Part shown: positions 61,841 through 64,000 of the stretch, one piece after another
Layout: each line of letters opens with the position of its first letter
Numbering within the stretch: the first letter of the stretch is position 1
NCBI GenBank assembly: GCA_038232655.1
Contig: JBBSNM010000003.1
Location: 1 to 64,000, forward strand
Length of the DNA stretch: 64,000 bases
From: JACCVL01 sp038232655
GTDB taxonomy: Bacteria; Actinomycetota; Actinomycetes; Propionibacteriales; Nocardioidaceae
Direction of reading: 5' to 3'
Notes under the pieces: generated by a model
The model's database searches: none
Told to the model about the DNA's origin: nothing
What the model saw: the letters and a program-made list of their open reading frames with translations, nothing else
Position numbers and translations under genes: made by a program

Positions 61841-62170
61841 GTGGTTGAGCTCACGCCGTGCTCGGAGCTGTCCGCAGCGGGCTGGATCACCGCTCGCGAT
61901 CAGCCGTGGCACCAACTGGCCACCTTTGGGCCGCCCATGCGGGGCAGCGCGAGAACCACGTCGAGCACGGTGTCAGACATCGGCGACTGGGACGTGCCCT
62001 ACCCGGCGTTCGTCTGGCCGGCCGACCGCGCCTGGTGCGTCGCCGCTGACGTCGACCCGCACTGGGCCGGGATAGGAGCCGACACCGCAGCCATCGACCG
62101 GCTTGTGGCCGATCCACACCTCGATGTCGTCCCAGCCGACCCACGCGAGGACCAGCCGTGCTACCGGTAG
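61841..62170 (+). CDS. Hypothetical protein, probably a shortened family member
   Basis: A 109-residue protein from GTG 61841. Its C-terminal half (YPAFVWPADRAWCVAADVDP, HWAGIGADTAAIDRLVADPH, VVPADPREDQPCYR) resembles conserved actinobacterial hypothetical proteins that are usually about twice this length. Its first half (ELTPCSELSAAGWITARDQP) reads like the N terminus of the same family, so an internal deletion is suspected. No function is known to me. Confidence 0.45.
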   Translation: MVELTPCSELSAAGWITARDQPWHQLATFGPPMRGSARTTSSTVSDIGDWDVPYPAFVWPADRAWCVAADVDPHWAGIGADTAAIDRLVADPHLDVVPADPREDQPCYR

Positions 62171-62171
62171 C

Positions 62172-62999
62172 TCATTGAGACGCTCCCCGCGGGTGGCGGC
62201 GCAGGAAGTCCACGACCAGCCCGGCCGTTTCGGTGGGATGGGTGGCGGCGAGCAGGTGGCCGGCTCCCTGAATCGTGGTGTCCTCGGCATGGGGCAACAG
62301 CTGCAGGATGCGGGCGCGGACCTCTGCGAACCAGGGACCGCTGTTGTCGCCGCCGACGTACAGCACCGGACACCGAATCCTCGCAGCCTCCTCGGTGCCG
62401 AACTCCCAGGAGAGAAGCGCCGGCAGGTCGGACTCGAAGAAGGTGCCGGCGTCACGCTCCATCGCGGCGACGGAGCCCCCCAGGTCCTGCTCAGACTCGC
62501 GCCGCCAGTCGGGCCCGGCGAGCATCGTGAGGATCTCGTCCAACGCCACCAGAGACCCCTTCGCTCTGAAAGTCTCCGAGAGCCGGGCATTCGCAGCCAG
62601 GAACTGCGGCGCACTCGGCACGCCGACCGGAGGGGGCTCCATCACCGTCAGCGTGCTCACCACGTCCGGGGCCACCGACGCAAGAGTGAGAGCGATGGCC
62701 GCGCTGTAGCTCACTCCCACCACATGGGCCGGCGCGACCTCCAGCACGTTCAGGAGCGCACGACAGTCTTCGGCGTCGGCGGCCACCGAGCCCGGGCGGA
62801 CCAATGGCCCGCTGCCGGCGTACCCGCGACGGTGATAGTGGATCACCTGGCAGCCGCCGCTTCGGGCCGTCTGCTCGGCCAACGGGCGCAGTTCGTCAGC
62901 GGTGAGAGCGGTCTGGATGACGACAACGGGCTCGCCATCGCCCACCACCTCGACCTCGAGGTCGACATCGCCGACAGTGATGGACTGCGAATGACCCAC
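62172..62999 (-). CDS. Alpha/beta-fold hydrolase
   Basis: A 275-residue hydrolase. The oxyanion-side strand is VVVIQTALTADELRPLAEQ, the nucleophile elbow is VVGVSYSAAIAL (Ser), an acid lies near VLYVGGDNSG, and the catalytic His is in IQGAGHLLAATHP. A cap insertion around residues 130-190 is typical of epoxide hydrolase/haloperoxidase-like members. The substrate is unknown. GTG 62999 starts the fold. It converges with the hypothetical gene by one base. Confidence 0.87.
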   Translation of the reverse strand: MGHSQSITVGDVDLEVEVVGDGEPVVVIQTALTADELRPLAEQTARSGGCQVIHYHRRGYAGSGPLVRPGSVAADAEDCRALLNVLEVAPAHVVGVSYSAAIALTLASVAPDVVSTLTVMEPPPVGVPSAPQFLAANARLSETFRAKGSLVALDEILTMLAGPDWRRESEQDLGGSVAAMERDAGTFFESDLPALLSWEFGTEEAARIRCPVLYVGGDNSGPWFAEVRARILQLLPHAEDTTIQGAGHLLAATHPTETAGLVVDFLRRHPRGASQ

Positions 63000-63072
63000 A
63001 CGGTCATCGTCACCGCGCAGGGCTCGGGTGGCAACCAGCCCGAGGTGTCCGGGGTTCGCGGAGTTCGCTGGG

Positions 63073-63314
63073 TCAGCGTAGGAGGGCGACAGCGAGGACA
63101 CCGATCACGGTGTTGGCGGTTGCGTGCACCAGGTAGGTGAGCAGGATGCCGCCGCAGCGGATTCTGATGATCCCGAGCACGAGACCCAGCTGGCGGCCAT
63201 CACCATGCCTATCCACCTCGACGGGAAGCCTGCCCAGTGGGAACCGCCAAAAAGGACGGCCTGAACAACGACCGCGGCCCGCGTACCCCACACCGCGGTC
63301 AGCTCTTCCAGGAC
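63073..63314 (-). pseudogene. C-terminal relic of a CPBP-type intramembrane protease
   Basis: Minus-strand frames read RVLEELTAVWGTRAAVVVQA, LFGGSHWAGFPSRWIGMVMA, then in another frame LGLVLGIIRIRCGGILLTYL and VHATANTVIGVLAVALLR. These are CAAX-protease/bacteriocin-processing (CPBP) motifs 2 and 3; motif 1 and the N-terminal helices are missing and a frameshift near 63190 splits the remainder. Its broken end coincides with the 5' end of the next antitoxin gene. Confidence 0.75.
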
Positions 63315-63316
63315 CC

Positions 63317-63538
63317 GAGATCCTGCAGGTCCGTAATGTCCCCACCCACGATGTCGAGGTCTTGCGCGCGCGAGCGGCGGCCCGGGACATGTCGCTGTCG
63401 AGCTACCTCCGGGAACTGATCCACGCCGACATATCGCGTCCGACGATGGCCGAGGTCCTCGAGCGGATCGCAGCACGAGACAGTGTTGAGGCCGATCAGG
63501 AGGACATCCGATCGTTCATCGAGGACGGCCGCCGATAG
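63317..63538 (+). pseudogene. FitA/VapB-type antitoxin without a start codon
   Basis: The coding sequence EILQVRNVPTHDVEVLRARA, RDMSLSSYLRELIH and a tail ending DIRSFIEDGRR is a complete RHH antitoxin except for its first codon or two. No ATG, GTG or TTG occurs in frame near 63317. The nearest upstream ATGs lie inside the protease relic, and the first internal ATG is at 63389, after the DNA-binding strand. Its promoter and start were replaced by the relic. The toxin gene follows directly (TAG then ATG). Confidence 0.7.
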
Positions 63539-63943
63539 ATGATTGTCGTCGACGCTTCGATCGTCGTCCGGCTGCTGCAGAACCGGAGAGAAGACGCCGC
63601 GCTGCGCGAAGTGTTCGCTCGGCACCCCTACGTCCATGCTCCAGCACTGATAGATGCCGAGGTGGCCGCCGCGACCCGCGGTCTGCTGATGACGTCCAAG
63701 GACGCGATCAAGATCACGGTTGCGCGGGCCGGAGAGATGCTCGGCGACTTCGCTGCCCTGCCCCTGCAGCGCTATCCGATGCAGCCCCACCAACGACGGG
63801 TCTTGACTCTGCGCCACAACTTCACCGCCTACGACGCGTTCTACGTAGCCCTGGCCGAGTCGCTCGGCATGCCGCTGCTCACCGCCGACCGCAAGTACGC
63901 CAAGGCACCGGAGCACACGGCCGTCGTCGAAACCTGGCAGTAG
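63539..63943 (+). CDS. VapC-type PIN-domain toxin
   Basis: A 134-residue PIN ribonuclease with intact acidic residues in IVVDASIVVRLLQ, LIDAEVAAATRG, FTAYDAFYVALAE and TADRKYAKA. It is the closest relative in this window of the toxin at 12838. It begins one base after the antitoxin stop. Because the partner antitoxin has lost its start, the toxin is either not expressed, tolerated, or neutralised by another antitoxin. Confidence 0.9.
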   Translation: MIVVDASIVVRLLQNRREDAALREVFARHPYVHAPALIDAEVAAATRGLLMTSKDAIKITVARAGEMLGDFAALPLQRYPMQPHQRRVLTLRHNFTAYDAFYVALAESLGMPLLTADRKYAKAPEHTAVVETWQ

Positions 63944-64000
63944 AGCCGCGAGCCATTGCGCGGTTGGGTCTGGTCTCGTTCAGGTCGTGGGCGAGCTGCC

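Overview
The window is high-GC DNA packed with genes on both strands. Its gene content points to an actinomycete: mycothiol-dependent-isomerase (DinB-like) proteins, a CsoR copper regulator, a CmtR-like ArsR repressor, a FemAB-type ligase, and the rpsF-ssb-rpsR-rplI cluster beside dnaB. Many promoters appear to give leaderless or nearly leaderless mRNAs, with a TANNNT -10 box about 6-7 bases before ATG or GTG. The exact family cannot be fixed from sequence alone. No rRNA, tRNA, CRISPR array or intact insertion sequence was seen.

Layout. 1-12.5 kb is conserved core: an alanine-racemase-like protein, FemAB ligase and endonuclease IV (minus strand), a MacB-type ABC exporter, rpsF-ssb-rpsR-rplI, a MATE pump with a small membrane protein, and dnaB, which is preceded by a cluster of DnaA-box-like sites. 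12.6-24.7 kb is accessory and visibly eroded. It has three toxin-antitoxin pairs, relics of a Gfo/Idh oxidoreductase, a phytanoyl-CoA-dioxygenase-like enzyme and an internally inverted ABC ATPase. It also has an intact mer-like operon (MerR, MerT/F-like protein, flavin disulfide reductase), a beheaded TetR gene beside a frameshifted epimerase, a PfpI protein and a CmtR-like/CDF metal-efflux operon. 24.7-46.9 kb is ordinary chromosomal content: MFS pump, LacI regulator, DinB-like proteins, HIT, ribokinase, amino-acid permease, a probably LexA-controlled alkB, DUF445, DsbA/FrnE, Sir2, a methyltransferase and a Ski2-like helicase. Several of these genes carry single-base frameshifts.

47-54.7 kb holds a csoR-copZ-copA copper operon transcribed away from another flavin disulfide reductase, then a pirin, an L,D-transpeptidase and a PPOX-fold protein. 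54.8-61.1 kb is a catabolic island: AMACR-like CoA transferase/racemase, Rieske oxygenase, IclR regulator, Rieske ferredoxin, ferredoxin reductase and an MmgE/PrpD protein. Together these look like a three-component Rieske oxygenase pathway whose active-site Glu resembles that of quaternary-ammonium oxygenases. 61.1-64 kb returns to toxin-antitoxin pairs and relics; one antitoxin there has lost its start codon to a rearrangement.

Themes: metal homeostasis (mer-like, CDF, Cop), five type II toxin-antitoxin modules in 64 kb, many decayed genes in the accessory part, and repeated one-base indels in GC runs that are either real decay or residual assembly errors.
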